Shown piece by piece: positions 33,992-42,293 of a stretch of 64,000 nt of DNA (its first letter is position 1; each line of letters begins with the position of its first letter). Made by a program: the position numbers and the translations under genes. The notes under the pieces were generated by a model that was not told the DNA's origin, did no database searches, and saw only the letters and a list, made by a program, of their open reading frames with translations. Origin of the DNA: Ottowia massiliensis (lineage in GTDB: Bacteria > Pseudomonadota > Gammaproteobacteria > Burkholderiales > Burkholderiaceae_C); NCBI RefSeq assembly GCF_900240305.1, contig NZ_LT964854.1, positions 1-64,000 of the forward strand, read 5' to 3'.

Positions 33992-34798
33992 ATGCAGAAA
34001 AAACTGATTGCAGCCCTGATCGCAGGCGCGCTGGCCGCGCCCGTTTTGGCCCAGAACGTGGCCGTCATCAACGGCAAACCCATCCCGCAGGCCCGGCTGG
34101 ATGAACTGATCACGCAATTCAAGGATCAGGCCAAGCGCCAGGGCCGTCCCGTGCCCGATGACGTGACCAAGATCATGAAAGAAGAGCTGATCCTGCGCGA
34201 AATCTATTTGCAGGAAGCCGCCAAACTGGGCCTGGACAAAAAGCCCGAATTCGCCAAGCGCCTGGAAATGGCGCGCGAGAGCATCCTCATCTCTGAGCTG
34301 ATGGACAACTATCAGAAGACCCACCCCGTCAGCGACGAGCAGGCGCGCGCCGAATACGACCGCATTGCCAAGCTCCAGCGCGAATCTGCCAGCGACCAGG
34401 AATACAAGGCCCGCCACATCCTGGTGGAAAAGGAAGACGAGGCCAAAGCCATCATCGCCAAGCTGAAAAAGGGCGAGAAATTTGAAGCCATCGCCAAAAA
34501 GCAATCCAAAGACGCCGGCTCCGGCGCCAATGGCGGCGACCTTGGCTGGGCCTCGCCTTCCAGCTACGTGAAGGAATTTTCAGAGGCCATGCAGAAGCTG
34601 AAAAAGGGCGAAACCACCCAAGAGCCGGTCAAATCCCAGTTCGGCTACCACATCATTCACCTGGATGACGTGCGCAAAGCCACGCCGCCCGAGCTGCCCA
34701 AGTTTGAAGCGGTCAAGCCGCAAGTCGTGCAGCAGCTGGAGCGTCAGAACCTCGCCAAATACCAGGAAGAGCTGCGCGAAAAGGCCAAGGTGGAATAA
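33992..34798 (+). CDS. Parvulin-type peptidyl-prolyl isomerase, exported
   Basis: 268-residue foldase of the PpiC/SurA type. Signal peptide MQKKLIAALIAGALAAPVLAQ, an N-terminal SurA-like helical region (ILREIYLQEAAKLGLDKKPEFAKRLE) and one parvulin domain (KARHILVEKEDEAKAIIAKLKKGEKF, GGDLGWASPSSYVKEFSEAM, QFGYHIIHLDD). Acts in the periplasm on outer-membrane protein folding. It follows yciB-bolA and ends at a strong terminator, so the trio is probably one unit despite the 133-bp spacer. Confidence 0.93.
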   Translation: MQKKLIAALIAGALAAPVLAQNVAVINGKPIPQARLDELITQFKDQAKRQGRPVPDDVTKIMKEELILREIYLQEAAKLGLDKKPEFAKRLEMARESILISELMDNYQKTHPVSDEQARAEYDRIAKLQRESASDQEYKARHILVEKEDEAKAIIAKLKKGEKFEAIAKKQSKDAGSGANGGDLGWASPSSYVKEFSEAMQKLKKGETTQEPVKSQFGYHIIHLDDVRKATPPELPKFEAVKPQVVQQLERQNLAKYQEELREKAKVE

Positions 34799-34825
34799 GC
34801 GCCAGCGCCTTGTTTCTTCCACTCC

Positions 34826-34864
34826 AGCGCCTGCGCGGTCTTCACGGCCCCGCAGGCGCTTTTT
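34826..34864 (+). terminator. Intrinsic terminator after the parvulin gene
   Basis: AGCGCCTGCG at 34826-34835 pairs with CGCAGGCGCT at 34851-34860, 15-nt loop, followed by TTTT. Confidence 0.9.
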
Positions 34865-35017
34865 CGTGGCCGTGACTGCCTTGGGGTTCAGGCGCAAGCT
34901 TTCGCCGCCTGGAGATGTGCCACGGCCAGCCCGTGGACGCGCAAAGGGCGGAACAGAATGTGCAAGACGCAGACAGTTTGCAGACAACAGGCAGACGGCA
35001 GACGGGCTGTTTTGCTT

Positions 35018-35105
35018 GCACCTCGCTCATCTATCAATAGCATGATGCCCTGATGGAATGGGCGCAAAAGCCGTTTTCCGGGAGTTGTATCCGCTCTTGT
35101 TTTCT
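35018..35105 (-). repeat. R90 interspersed repeat, copy J (reverse, divergent)
   Basis: Reverse-oriented: CTCGCTCATCTATCAATAGC, ATGATGCCCTGATGGAATG, GGGCGCAAAAGCCGTTTTC, GTATCCGCTCTTGTTTT. Together with copy K it forms an inverted pair about 170 bp apart. Confidence 0.8.
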
Positions 35106-35278
35106 GCAAATCTTTCAACATCGCAGGCGCGTGCCCTGGCGCAGAACGCAGCCTGCGCCCGCCTTCAGGCGTTAGCGATGGCCGTGCGTGGTGCAGGCGG
35201 TGAGCACGGGCGGCGCTTCACCGCAGGCAGTCAGAGCGGTATCAATACAAGCGGCAGGGCGCGTCGGAAAGGGAAAAG
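35106..35278. other. Unassigned spacer between two inverted R90 copies
   Basis: About 170 bp bounded by copy J (reverse) and copy K (forward). I see no gene, hairpin with T tract, or recognisable mobile-element remnant in it. The arrangement of a segment flanked by inverted repeats is noted as a possible recombination product. Confidence 0.4.
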
Positions 35279-35371
35279 GGCATCAGAAAAAGGAGCGAAT
35301 TCAAAGGGGGTAAAAAGCCGTTTCTCGCTCTTTCCACTAGGACATCATGCTATTGGAAATAGAGCAAAAAC
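35279..35371 (+). repeat. R90 interspersed repeat, copy K (forward)
   Basis: CATCAGAAAAAGGAGCGAATTC, GGTAAAAAGCCGTTTC, CTTTCCACTAGGACATCATG, CTATTGGAAATAGAGC. Near-consensus core; the right end CTATTGGAAATAG forms its own small palindrome. It ends 32 bp before the lysR stop. Confidence 0.9.
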
Positions 35372-35402
35372 AGCCTTTCTGCAACCCTTCCACGCCCTCC
35401 CT

Positions 35403-36296
35403 TCATGCGCTGCCCTCATGCGCCGCCGCCTCGCGTGCGGCGCTGATTGCGGCGCTGATGAGCGGCTCTTGCCGGCGTTCGCGCAGGCAGGCGAACAGCA
35501 GGGCGACTTCGCGCACGGGGCCGCCCAGCAGTTCGGCTTCGCCCTTGGCTTGTGCGCGCTGGGCGGTTTCGGCGTGCAGCAGGCCGATGCCTACGCCGCC
35601 GGCGATCAGCGTGGCGGTCACGCTTTCCTGGTCAATGCTCACCATGCGGGCGGGGCGAAAGCCCTGGCTGTCGAACCACTCATCCAGCACCTGGCCGCAG
35701 CAGGTGCCTGGCTGCGGGCAGATCCAGGGTCTGCCCGCCAGGGCGCGCCAGTCGGGGCTGGCCGCGTTGGCCGCCCAGCCCGGCGGCGCGGCCAGGCGCA
35801 CGGCAAAGCGTCCGGCTTCGATGGCGTGCAGGATGTCATCGGGCGCGCCCGCTTCGGCGTAAAAGCCTGCGTCCAGGCTGCCGCCGCGTATGGCGCGCGC
35901 GATTTCGCCAGATGTGCCGTGCGTGAGGGCCACTTCGATGTCAGGGCAGGCGTGCGAGAGCCGGGCCAGCAGCCGCCCCAGAACGCGGGCGCTGGGGTTG
36001 CGGATGGCGCCCAGGCGCACGCGGCCGCTGATGCGGCCTTTGATGCGCCGCGCCTCTTCGATGAACTCGCGGTGCAGGGCCATGATGCGCCCGGCCCGCT
36101 CCAGCAGCTGCGCGCCATTGGCCGTCAGGCTCATGCCGCGCGGCGTGCGCTCGAACAGGGCGATGCCCAGCTCGTCTTCCATGGCCTTGATGTGGGCGCT
36201 GATGGCGGGCTGGCTGAGAAACAGCCGCTCGGAGGCGCGCGTGATGCTGCCTTCGCGCGCCACGGCCAAAAGGGTGCGCAGTTGATAGATTTCCAT
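35403..36296 (-). CDS. LysR-family transcriptional regulator
   Basis: 297-residue regulator. N-terminal winged helix: MEIYQLRTLLAVAREGSITRASERLFLSQPAISAHIKAMEDELG, followed by a linker helix and a periplasmic-binding-like effector domain (GRISGRVRLGAI, ISHACPDIEVAL, VSIDQESVTATLIAGGVGIGLLH). Effector and target are unknown; LysR genes often control a divergent neighbour, but here the upstream neighbour trmO is on the same strand. It lies 63 bp downstream of trmO. Confidence 0.9.
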   Translation of the reverse strand: MEIYQLRTLLAVAREGSITRASERLFLSQPAISAHIKAMEDELGIALFERTPRGMSLTANGAQLLERAGRIMALHREFIEEARRIKGRISGRVRLGAIRNPSARVLGRLLARLSHACPDIEVALTHGTSGEIARAIRGGSLDAGFYAEAGAPDDILHAIEAGRFAVRLAAPPGWAANAASPDWRALAGRPWICPQPGTCCGQVLDEWFDSQGFRPARMVSIDQESVTATLIAGGVGIGLLHAETAQRAQAKGEAELLGGPVREVALLFACLRERRQEPLISAAISAAREAAAHEGSA

Positions 36297-36359
36297 GAGC
36301 CTGTGGCCGGTGTTCGCGGCGTGTGGTTTGCGGCTTTCGCCTGGGCGCTTGCGCGCGGT

Positions 36360-36836
36360 TTACGGCGCGGGCACGGAGGCGGGAGCGGCGGGCTGCCACG
36401 CCAGCGTGGCGCCGGGCACGCAATCGGCCTGGGGCAGATAGGGCTTGATGTCGATGAGCGGCGTGCCGTCCAGGCAGTCCAGCCCGCTGACGAGCAGCCT
36501 TGCGCCCTCGCGCCGCAGCCGCTGCGCGACGGCCATGCCGATGGGGTTGGGCCGCTGGGGCGAGCGCGTGGCGAACACGCCGCGCAGCACGCCGTCATGC
36601 GGCGTGGGCCTGCGCAGCGTCTGGCGCGGCGCCTGGTGCAGCCAGTACAGCACGTGCAGGTGCGAGGCTTGTTCGATGCCCAGCAGCGCGTCTTCAAAAG
36701 CCGGGTCAATTTCCAGCCAGGCCGGCTCGCCCAGGCCGCGCACGCCGCGCGGGCAGTCCTGCAACTGCCGCCAGGGCGTGCGCACGCAGCCTATGGGGCG
36801 GAGCGTTAAAGCGTCATTCAAGTCAGGCGTGTTCAT
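36360..36836 (-). CDS. trmO: tRNA (N6-threonylcarbamoyladenosine37-N6)-methyltransferase TrmO
   Basis: 158-residue TsaA/YaeB-family enzyme that methylates t6A37 of tRNA-Thr, using SAM bound in a beta-barrel fold. Seen: LRPIGCVRTPWRQLQDCPRG, the signature GVFATRSPQRPNPIGMAVA and LDGTPLIDIKPYLPQAD. The usual length of the single-domain form is about 160 residues. The codons before the first conserved block are short, so the start is secure to within a few residues. Confidence 0.92.
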   Translation of the reverse strand: MNTPDLNDALTLRPIGCVRTPWRQLQDCPRGVRGLGEPAWLEIDPAFEDALLGIEQASHLHVLYWLHQAPRQTLRRPTPHDGVLRGVFATRSPQRPNPIGMAVAQRLRREGARLLVSGLDCLDGTPLIDIKPYLPQADCVPGATLAWQPAAPASVPAP

Positions 36837-36920
36837 GCCGCCGCACTATGCCGGGCCGGGCGCGGCGCGTCCATTCAAATCTGCCGGGGGCGGCCCTCAG
36901 CCTTTGCGAAAGCGCGCGGC

Positions 36921-37008
36921 TTTCAGCTCCTTGATTCATGGCGCGGACTCCCCGCCGGATGGGCGCAAAAGGCGTTTTTTGCGTGTGCAGATTCGCTTCT
37001 TTTTCCGC
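36921..37008 (-). repeat. R90 interspersed repeat, copy L (reverse, degraded core)
   Basis: Reverse-oriented: TTTCAGCTCCTTGATTCATG, then a GC-rich substituted core GGACTCCCCGCCGGATGGGC, GCAAAAGGCGTTTTTTGCG and ATTCGCTTCTTTTTC. The ends are clear but the core has drifted more than in any other copy. Confidence 0.65.
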
Positions 37009-37025
37009 AGCGCGGCCTGCCTCGG

Positions 37026-37108
37026 ATTTTCTGAATGCCGCTTTCAGAAAATGCAAATTGCTTTCATGCCCTTGCCTTCCTAGCATTTGCGCGATGCGAA
37101 TGATTCGC
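37026..37108 (+). promoter_or_regulatory. Palindromic sites upstream of the TonB receptor gene
   Basis: ATTTTCTGAA (37026-37035) and TTCAGAAAAT (37043-37052) form a perfect 10-bp inverted repeat with a 7-nt loop. A second dyad GCGAAT-G-ATTCGC occupies 37096-37108, 64 bp before the receptor start, with a weaker GCGAATCCTTCGT at about 37131. These look like operator sites; the second resembles a metal-regulator (Fur-like) core, but the regulator is not identified. Confidence 0.45.
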
Positions 37109-37172
37109 TTGTTTTGGCAGCGCGAATCCTTCGTTTGTGACAAGCACGCAGATGGAGTAAAGGCAGGTTCAC

Positions 37173-39353
37173 ATGAAAGGCTGGCAGACGAGAGCGCCTC
37201 TGGCGGGGCATGGGCATTTTTCGCGCCTTTGGCGGGGCGCGGCGCTGGCGGCGCTGCTGCCCGTGGCCGCAGCGCAGCAGGCCGCAGATGGCGGCGCGCT
37301 GCCGGGCGTGACGGTGCGCGCCACGGCGGGCGCGGCCAGCGGCGATTCGCCCCTGGCGCCTTCCGCGCCGCGCGAGCGGCGGCGGCTGGCGCGCATTGCG
37401 GGCGGCACGGCGCTGGCGCTGCCGCAAGACGAAGGGCGCCTGACGGGCCTGCGCGACGCGCTGGGCGTGCAGCCGGGCGTGATCGTGCAAGACCTGTTCG
37501 GCGGCTTTGACGCGCCGCGCCTGAACATGCGCGGCTCCGGCCTGCAAAGCCACCCGGTCAATCGCGGCGTGACGCTGCTGCTCGACGGCCTGCCGCTCAA
37601 TGACGCCGACGGCACTTACGTCAGCGGCCTGGCCGATCCGCGCAACACGGCGCAAATCAGCATCCGCCGGGGCGCGAACGCACGCTCGCCTGCTGGCGAG
37701 TCGCTGGGCGGCGAGATGGACTTTCAGTCGCTCACGGGCTACGACGGGCGCGGCCTGGCGCGGCTTCAGACCGGCAGCTTCGGGCGGCGCGCCTGGCAGG
37801 CGGCCCTGGGCGCGGCCAGCGCCGAAAGCGGGCTGGATGCGCGCGTGAGCTTCAGCGGCGAGCGCTACCGGGGCTTTCGCCATCACTCTGATGGCCAGCG
37901 CAAAAGCGTGCAGGCCAACGCGGGCTGGCGCGGCGCTGGCGGCCTGGAAAGCCGCCTGTGGCTGGGCTGGACGGACCTGGGCTACCACATCGCCGGCCCG
38001 CTGCCGCCCGGCCGCGCCTATGGCGACCCCAGCCAGGTGCTGGGCGACGGCAACACGCCGCGCGACCGGCTGCTCAACCTCTACCAGCGCAACCCTCACC
38101 GCAACGCGCGGCAGTGGCGCGCCGCCAGCCGCACCAGCTGGGGCGGCGAGCGCCTGCGCCACGAGCTGGGCCTGTGGTGGCAGCACACCGACGTGCAAGA
38201 GCAAAACATGGTGCGCGCCGCCCTCTGGAGCGCCCGCACGCGCGGCGTGCAGTGGCAGAGCTTTTTCACGCCCTCGGCGGCCTGGCGCTGGCGGCTGGCC
38301 GCCGCGTGGGAGCGCAGCGGCACCGGGCGCGACTTCCATTCCATCCAGCCGCGCACGGGCGCGCTGCTGCAACGCTTTGGCAGCTTTGATTTGATGGCCG
38401 AAAACGCGCGCGCCAGCGCCGGGCTGGACGTGGACGTGGCCCCCGGCTGGACGCTCACGGCCGATTTGCGCATCACCCGCAGCCGCCGCAACGCGCAAAG
38501 CCGCACCAGCGCCGCCGCGCAGCGGCAAAGCTGGCGCTACGCCACGCCCAAGGCGGGCCTGATCTGGCGGCCCCGGGCAGACCTGCGCCTGTTCGCCAAC
38601 CTCAGCCGCAGCCACGAAGCGCCCACCTTCACCGACCTGGTGACCGGCTCCGTGGCGGCAAACAACCCCGCGCGTGCCGCCACGGCGCTGGCGCGGCTGG
38701 GCATGCAGCGCGCCACCACCGTGGAAGCGGGCGCCGAAGGCCGCCTGGGCGGCCCCGGCCAGGCCTGGGATGCGCGCTGGCAGCTTGCGCTCTACCGCAG
38801 CGCCATCCGGGGCGAGCTGCTGCGCACGGCGGATGCAAGCGGCTTGCAGGCCAGCACCCGCAACTACGCGGGCGGCACGCGCCACCAGGGCCTGGAAGCG
38901 GGCATGGAAGGCCGCTTGCGCCTGCACGGTCTGCCCGAAGGCTGGCCGGGCGGCGCTTTCGACTGGCGCGCCGCATGGACGTGGAGCGACTACCGCTTTC
39001 GCGGCGGCCCGCTTGCGGGCAAGCGCATCGCGGGCGCGCCCCGGCACTTCATCCAGGCCGAGCTGCTGTGGCGCGCGGGCGGCTGGCGCGCGGGGCCGAC
39101 GCTACTGTGGCAGCCGCTGAATGAATACGTCGATCACGCCAACACCCCTGGCTACGTGCAAAGGCGCTACGCCCTGCTGGGCCTGCGCGCCGAATACCGG
39201 CGCGGCCCCTGGCGCGTGCAGGTGCGCGGCGAAAACCTCACGGGCAGGCGCTACGTCAGCACCTTCGTCGTGGCCGACCGCGCCAATCCCAGCATCAACC
39301 TCTTTCCCGGCAGCGGCCGCAGCGTGACGGTGAGCGTCAGCCGCGAGTTTTGA
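37173..39353 (+). CDS. TonB-dependent outer-membrane receptor
   Basis: 726-residue receptor with an N-terminal export signal, a plug domain (GLRDALGVQPGVIVQDLFGGFDAPRLNMRGSG, LLLDGLPLNDADGTY, ISIRRGANA) and a 22-strand barrel ending VTVSVSREF with the C-terminal Phe. Barrel motifs include LFANLSRSHEAPTFTDL, typical of siderophore/metal receptors. A clear TonB box was not identified. It heads a cluster with a complete nickel/peptide-type ABC importer on the same strand, suggesting that the pair moves one ligand (metal chelate or peptide) across both membranes. Confidence 0.9.
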   Translation: MKGWQTRAPLAGHGHFSRLWRGAALAALLPVAAAQQAADGGALPGVTVRATAGAASGDSPLAPSAPRERRRLARIAGGTALALPQDEGRLTGLRDALGVQPGVIVQDLFGGFDAPRLNMRGSGLQSHPVNRGVTLLLDGLPLNDADGTYVSGLADPRNTAQISIRRGANARSPAGESLGGEMDFQSLTGYDGRGLARLQTGSFGRRAWQAALGAASAESGLDARVSFSGERYRGFRHHSDGQRKSVQANAGWRGAGGLESRLWLGWTDLGYHIAGPLPPGRAYGDPSQVLGDGNTPRDRLLNLYQRNPHRNARQWRAASRTSWGGERLRHELGLWWQHTDVQEQNMVRAALWSARTRGVQWQSFFTPSAAWRWRLAAAWERSGTGRDFHSIQPRTGALLQRFGSFDLMAENARASAGLDVDVAPGWTLTADLRITRSRRNAQSRTSAAAQRQSWRYATPKAGLIWRPRADLRLFANLSRSHEAPTFTDLVTGSVAANNPARAATALARLGMQRATTVEAGAEGRLGGPGQAWDARWQLALYRSAIRGELLRTADASGLQASTRNYAGGTRHQGLEAGMEGRLRLHGLPEGWPGGAFDWRAAWTWSDYRFRGGPLAGKRIAGAPRHFIQAELLWRAGGWRAGPTLLWQPLNEYVDHANTPGYVQRRYALLGLRAEYRRGPWRVQVRGENLTGRRYVSTFVVADRANPSINLFPGSGRSVTVSVSREF

Positions 39354-39422
39354 GCGCTGGTTCCGAAAGCCCGCCTTGCGCCCTGCGCTCGCCTTGCGGC
39401 CGGGCCTTGGAGCGCGCCCGGG

Positions 39423-39514
39423 AGCATCGAAAACAGGAGCAAATCCGTGGGCTTGAAAACGGCGCTTGCGCACATTCCACTAGGACATCACGCTATGGAT
39501 TCAAGAGCGAAAAA
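39423..39514 (+). repeat. R90 interspersed repeat, copy M (forward)
   Basis: CATCGAAAACAGGAGCAAATC, TTGAAAACGGCGCTTGCGC, CATTCCACTAGGACATCACG, CTATGGATTCAAGAGCG. The ATG inside CTATGGAT (39495) is the apparent start codon of the downstream binding-protein gene. Confidence 0.92.
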
Positions 39515-41087
39515 ATGCCTTCTTTGTCTGACGCTGCTGGCCGCCTTGTGCGGCAGCCTGCCCGCCGCGCTGGCCCAGCCTGTTGCGTCTGCTGCGCCTG
39601 CTGCGCGCGCTGGACGCATCGAGCGCGTCACCATCGCTGACGAGCGGGGCGACCACGGCCTGCCCTCGCCCTTCACCCACGCGCCCGACGGCGTGGGCTA
39701 CGCGCTGACGATGCTGGTGTTCGACTCGCTGCTGTGGCGCGACCGCCAGGGCCATCTCGTGCCCGCCCTGGCGCGCCAGTGGCGCGAAAGCGAAGACCGC
39801 CTGGCCGTGGAGTTCGAGCTGCATCCGCAGGCGCGCTGGCACGACGGCCAGCCCGTGACTGCGGGCGACGTGGCCTTCACCTTCGATTACTTCCGCCAGC
39901 ACCCCAATCCCTTCATGGACGTGAGCGCCGTTGCGGGCGTGGACGCGCTGGCGGACGGCCGCGTGCGCGTGCGGCTGAAGCAGCCCAGCGCCTCTTTCGT
40001 GCCGCAGCTGGCGGCCACGCTGCCCATCCTGCCCCGGCACGTGTTCGCGCCGCTGGCCGACCCGCGCCGCATGAGCATGCAGGGCGTTGTGGGCAGCGGC
40101 CCCTACCGCGTCACCGGCTACGACAAGGCGGGCGGGCGCTACCGCTTCAGCGCCGTGGAGGGCCACTGGCAGGGCGCGCCGCGCGTGCGCGAGCTGGTGT
40201 TCGTGCGCATGGAGCCATCGCTGGCGCTGGGCGCGCTGCGCCGGGGCGAGGTGGACATGATCCGCGCCCTGCCAACGCACTTGCTGGACGAGGCCGGGCG
40301 CTTTGCCACGGTGGTGAAGGCGCAGTCCGGCCACCCCGTGCGCCTGCGCTTCAACCACGCCCGCGCGCCCTTTGCCGACAAGCGCCTGCGCCACGCCATC
40401 GCGCGCGGCATTGACCGGCAGGCGCTGCTGCGCATCGTGGAAAACGGCCAGGGCGAAGTCAGCGCCGGGCGCTTTCTGCGCGGCAGCCCCTGGCAGGCGG
40501 GCGAGCCGCTGGCCGCCTATGCGTTTGACGCGCAGGCCGCGCGCCGCCAGCTCGCGCAAGCTGGCTACGCGCCTGATGAACAAGGCCGCCTGCGCAGCGC
40601 CCAGGGCGAGCCGCTGGCCGTCAGCCTGCTGGCCCTGCGCGGGCACGCGCGCCTGGCCTCGGCGCTGGCCGCGCAGCTGGAGGCGCTGGGCCTGGCCGTG
40701 CAGGTGCAGCTGCTGGAGCGAAGCGCGCTGGCCGCGCGCCTCAGCGCGGAAGATTTCGATCTGGCCCTGGTCTCGCAAGGCGTCAATGGCGACCCCGGCA
40801 ACATGGCGCGGCAAATGGCGGGCAAGGCGCCCTTGAGCGACGCTTTCCGCAGCCGCGCCGATTTGCTGGAGCTGCTGGAGCGCCAGGAGCGCGCGGCCAG
40901 CGCGGACGAGCGGCGTGCCCTCATCGAGCAGGCGCAGGCCATTTACGCCGAGGAGCTGCCGTCCTTTTACCTGTACTCGCCGCTGTGGGCGGCGGCTTGC
41001 GGCCCGCGCTTTTGCCCCTGGTTCACGCCCGGCGGCTTTGCCTTCGGCGTGCCGCTGCCGCTGAACAAGCTGATGTTCACGCAGTGA
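39495..41087 (+). CDS. ABC transporter substrate-binding protein, nickel/peptide (family 5) type
   Basis: 530-residue periplasmic binding protein of the DppA/OppA/NikA superfamily. From ATG 39495 the N-terminus is MDSRAKKCLLCLTLLAALCGSLPAALAQ, a good signal peptide whose first seven codons belong to repeat copy M. Domains: LYDSLLWRDRQGHLVPALARQW, RWHDGQPVTAGDVAFTFDY, VGSGPYRVTGYD, and the C-terminal FYLYSPLW. Its stop overlaps the GTG start of the first permease (GTGA at 41084). With the TonB receptor upstream it probably feeds a metal chelate, nickel or oligopeptide; which one is not decidable here. Confidence 0.88.
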   Translation: MDSRAKKCLLCLTLLAALCGSLPAALAQPVASAAPAARAGRIERVTIADERGDHGLPSPFTHAPDGVGYALTMLVFDSLLWRDRQGHLVPALARQWRESEDRLAVEFELHPQARWHDGQPVTAGDVAFTFDYFRQHPNPFMDVSAVAGVDALADGRVRVRLKQPSASFVPQLAATLPILPRHVFAPLADPRRMSMQGVVGSGPYRVTGYDKAGGRYRFSAVEGHWQGAPRVRELVFVRMEPSLALGALRRGEVDMIRALPTHLLDEAGRFATVVKAQSGHPVRLRFNHARAPFADKRLRHAIARGIDRQALLRIVENGQGEVSAGRFLRGSPWQAGEPLAAYAFDAQAARRQLAQAGYAPDEQGRLRSAQGEPLAVSLLALRGHARLASALAAQLEALGLAVQVQLLERSALAARLSAEDFDLALVSQGVNGDPGNMARQMAGKAPLSDAFRSRADLLELLERQERAASADERRALIEQAQAIYAEELPSFYLYSPLWAAACGPRFCPWFTPGGFAFGVPLPLNKLMFTQ

Positions 41088-42151
41088 GCCTGGCCGCCGC
41101 CCCTGCCCCCGCTTCTGAAGCCGCTTCTGAAGCCGCTTCTGGCGCGGCAGGCCTGGCCGCGCGCCTGCCCGCCTATGCGCTGGCCGTGCTCGCGCTGCTG
41201 GGCCTGGACTTCGCGCTGCCGCTGCTGATGCCCGGCGACGCCGTCACCGCCTTTTTGGGGCAGGACGCCATGACCGAACTCAGCGACGGGCAGCGCCGCC
41301 AGATGCTGCAAGAGCTGGGCCTGGGCCAGCCGCTGTGGCGGCAGGGCCTGGCCTGGCTGGGGCAGCTTGCGCGGCTGGATCTGGGCTACTCGCCGCGCCA
41401 CGGCATGCCCGTGGCCGCCCTGCTGGCGCAGCACCTGCCCTGGACGCTGCTGCTCACGGGCTGCGCGCTGGCCCTCTCGCTGGCGGCGGGCATGCTGCTG
41501 GGCCTGGAGGCGGCTTTCTTCCAGCCGCCCCCGTCACACCCATCGCCCCAATCTCCATTGCGCTGGCTGGACCGCGCCCTCACCGCCGCCATGCTGGCGC
41601 TGCAAAGCCTGCCCGCCTTTGCCGTGGCCATGGGGCTGGCGCTGCTGTTCGCGCACGGGCTGCCGTGGTTTCCGGCTTCGGGCGCGGCCGCGCCGTTTTC
41701 GCAGGCCACGGGCCTGCAAGCCGTGCTGGAGCGCGCGCATCACCTGGCGCTGCCCGTGGCCGCGCTGGCCCTGCCAGCGGCCGCGCGCCTGTTTCTCATC
41801 ACGCGCGCGGCCGCCGTGGCCCTGCGCGGCGCGCCCTTCATGGAAATGGCGCTGGCCAAAGGCGCCAGCCCGCTGGCGCTGCGCTGGCGGCACCTGGCGC
41901 CCAACGTGTGGGCCGTGGCGCTGGCGCGGCTGGGCGGCATGGGCGCGCGCCTCATGGCGGGCGGCATCTACGTGGAAACCGTGTTCGCCTACCCCGGCAT
42001 CAACCTGCTGCTGACCGACGCCATCGCCCGCCACGACTACCCGCTGGTGCGCGGCGTGCTGCTGGCCTCGGGCCTGCTGGCGCTGGCGCTGAACCTGGCC
42101 GCCGACGCCCTTGCCGCCCGCTACGCGCGGCGCACGCAGCGGCTGGCATGA
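41084..42151 (+). CDS. ABC transporter permease, nickel/dipeptide type, subunit 1
   Basis: 355-residue permease of the DppB/NikB type starting at GTG 41084, which overlaps the previous stop. After an unusual Ala/Ser-rich lead (EAASEAASGAAG) it has six hydrophobic segments, the extracytoplasmic motif MTELSDGQRRQMLQELGLGQPLW, and the EAA-type cytoplasmic loop MALAKGASPLALRWRHLAPN followed by GGIYVETVFAYPGIN. Works with the second permease, the fused ATPase and the binding protein encoded around it. Confidence 0.9.
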   Translation: MSLAAAPAPASEAASEAASGAAGLAARLPAYALAVLALLGLDFALPLLMPGDAVTAFLGQDAMTELSDGQRRQMLQELGLGQPLWRQGLAWLGQLARLDLGYSPRHGMPVAALLAQHLPWTLLLTGCALALSLAAGMLLGLEAAFFQPPPSHPSPQSPLRWLDRALTAAMLALQSLPAFAVAMGLALLFAHGLPWFPASGAAAPFSQATGLQAVLERAHHLALPVAALALPAAARLFLITRAAAVALRGAPFMEMALAKGASPLALRWRHLAPNVWAVALARLGGMGARLMAGGIYVETVFAYPGINLLLTDAIARHDYPLVRGVLLASGLLALALNLAADALAARYARRTQRLA

Positions 42152-42160
42152 AGCCGCCTT

Positions 42161-42253
42161 GCATATCAGAAACAGGAGCAAATCAAATGGGTCAGAAAAA
42201 GGCATCTGCGCACATTCCACTAGGACATCATGCTATGGATAGAGGAGCGAAAT
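42161..42253 (+). repeat. R90 interspersed repeat, copy N (forward)
   Basis: ATATCAGAAACAGGAGCAAATC, GCGCACATTCCACTAGGAC, ATCATGCTATGGATAGAGGA, GCGAAAT. Very close to consensus. It sits inside the transporter operon between the two permease genes, so it must be transcribed with them. Confidence 0.93.
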
Positions 42254-42293
42254 CAGCCCCCGCTTTGGCATGCGGGCAGGCATGGGCGCGGGC

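Noticed and set aside
37026..37172. Cobalamin riboswitch upstream of the TonB receptor
   Set aside because: No B12-box-like sequence was seen; only simple palindromes that fit operators better.
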